In this document: positions 62,873-64,000 of the stretch, one piece after another
Position numbering within the stretch: the first letter of the stretch is position 1
Layout: every line of letters begins with the position of its first letter
Origin: Pyralis farinalis
Lineage: Eukaryota; Arthropoda; Insecta; Lepidoptera; Pyralidae
DNA: 64,000 nucleotides
Direction of reading: 5' to 3'
Assembly (NCBI GenBank): GCA_947507595.1
Contig: OX382270.1
Span: 9,874,054-9,938,053 of the forward strand
Translations under genes and position numbers: made by a program
The notes under the pieces: model-generated
Seen by the model: the letters and a program-made list of their open reading frames with translations, nothing else
What the model was told of the DNA's origin: nothing
Databases searched by the model: none

Positions 62873-64000
62873 CCTAGTAGCCACCGCCCCATCAGCCTAC
62901 TTAAGGCGATGGGGAAACTTCTTGAGAGAGTAATACTCGCTCGATTGAGAGAGCATCTCTTCTCAAATGGTCTCATAATAGACAACCAGTTCGGCTTTCG
63001 CTCCCAACACTCTTGCCCACAGCAAGTCCACCGCATAGTCGAGTATATCTCGAGCGGTTTTTATCCAAAGCGTCAAAAGACAGTAGCTGTCTTCTTTGAC
63101 GTTGCCAAGGCTTTTGATAAAGTCTGGCATGGAGGACTTATATACAAGCTTTACAAGCTTAATTTCCCAGACCGACTTGTCCGCTTAGTGGCCTCCTACC
63201 TCAAACATCGCTCCTTTCGTTTTAGACACGAAGGAGTGCTCTCAACCCCACGCCCACTCAAGGCTGGGGTCCCACAGGGCTCTGTCTTGGCACCCCTGCT
63301 GTATATATCGTACACCAACGATATTCCCACCCCTCCCAAAGGCGTTGAGCTCTCGCTCTTCGCCGACGACACAGCCCTCTATTCAAAGAGCGTGCAAGTG
63401 TCATCTGCGTTAGCCAAACTTCAAACCTCAGTTACTGAGTTAGGAAGATGGTTCAGAAAATGGCGCATAGAGGTGAACCCGGAGAAAAGCTCCGCAGTTC
63501 ACTTCTGTGCGAGACGCAAACTCCCACACAATACTCCTCACCTGCGTATGCTAGGGGCGTCAGTCCCCTGGAAACGCACGGCGAAGTATCTCGGAGTCAC
63601 TCTTGACTCCAGACTCTCCTTTGTCCCACATATTAGAAAGGTAGCTAGTACCGCCAGATTTTATCTGAACCGACTCAGCCCTATGCTGGGAAGGCACAGC
63701 AAAATGTCCCTCAGAAATAAGCGAACCCTGTACAAGGTTTGTATAAGGCCGGTGATGTCGTACGCGTCTCCGGTGTTCGCTCATGCCAGTCCTGCAGCCA
63801 TCAATAGGCTGCAGTCAGTCCAAAATGTCTTTTGTCGTCGAGCCACCAATGCTCAGTGGGCTCAGCGTAATGCTGAACTCCACCGTGACCTCCAACTCCA
63901 ATCTATCCAACAACACTTCCAACTCCTGTCAAAGCGTTTCTTCGAAACCGCTGAGACCCATCCCAACCCACTCATCCAGCAGGCTGCGTCCTACAGCCCG
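62861..64000 (+). CDS. Jockey-like ORF2, C-terminal part (RT), runs off the window
   Basis: The frame is open from the right target duplication to the last base, 380 codons without a stop. RT motifs: SSHRPISLLKAMGKLLE, NQFGFRSQHSCPQQVHRI, VAVFFDVAKAFDKVWHGGL, AGVPQGSVLAPLLYISY, LSLFADDTALYSK (FADD catalytic box at about 63,357-63,371), RKWRIEVNPEKSSAVHF, AKYLGVTLDSRLSF, then the C-terminal LYKVCIRPVMSYASPVF. It continues the frame of 59,631-61,238 once the insert is set aside. Both halves look functional, so the element was intact when hit. Confidence 0.85.

Overview
The window looks like nuclear DNA from a moth or butterfly (Lepidoptera). It is AT-rich and intron-type, with GT/AG-like splice sites and no bacterial operon structure. 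Transposable elements fill most of it: CR1/Zenon-like, RTE-like, RTE/Proto2-like and Jockey-like non-LTR retrotransposons, two tRNA-derived SINE families, LEP1-like Helitron relics, a mariner deletion derivative and a P-superfamily derivative. I name no species. Family names come from recognised motifs and from comparing copies inside the window; no database was searched.

Layout. 0-32 kb is a patchwork of broken repeats with a few possible host exons on the minus strand. The best is a TATA box plus arthropod initiator in front of a signal-peptide first exon at 7.1-7.3 kb. A 958-bp P-superfamily element with a THAP-type exon sits inside a SINE at 7.6-8.5 kb. 32.8-34.7 kb holds the one clear intact host gene, a 606-residue asteroid/ASTE1-like (XPG-related) protein with a single coding exon. 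35-39 kb is more relics. At 39.4-47.1 kb a minus-strand LINE is split by a nearly complete plus-strand CR1/L2-like LINE with intact ORF1 and ORF2, and also by a small lepidopteran repeat. 47-52.8 kb holds RTE relics, an 84-bp-arm hairpin and unclassified DNA. 52.8-55.8 kb is a decayed Jockey-like copy.

57.4-64.0 kb is a younger Jockey-like element: gag with zinc knuckles, then an ORF2 with endonuclease and reverse transcriptase that runs off the window edge. Its ORF2 is interrupted at 61,239-62,857 by a 1.6-kb insert encoding a superfamily-1 RNA helicase of the alphavirus-like (virga/tobamo-like) type. The insert ends in poly(A) and is flanked by a 15-bp direct repeat, so it looks like a LINE-made retrocopy. 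It happens to be fused in frame to the LINE ORF, and one in-frame stop lies between helicase motifs V and VI. The ORF2 halves on both sides remain open, so the insertion looks recent. After the helicase ORF there is non-coding sequence rather than viral polymerase, which suggests the copied RNA came from an already endogenous, transcribed helicase locus. This is the most unusual object in the window.
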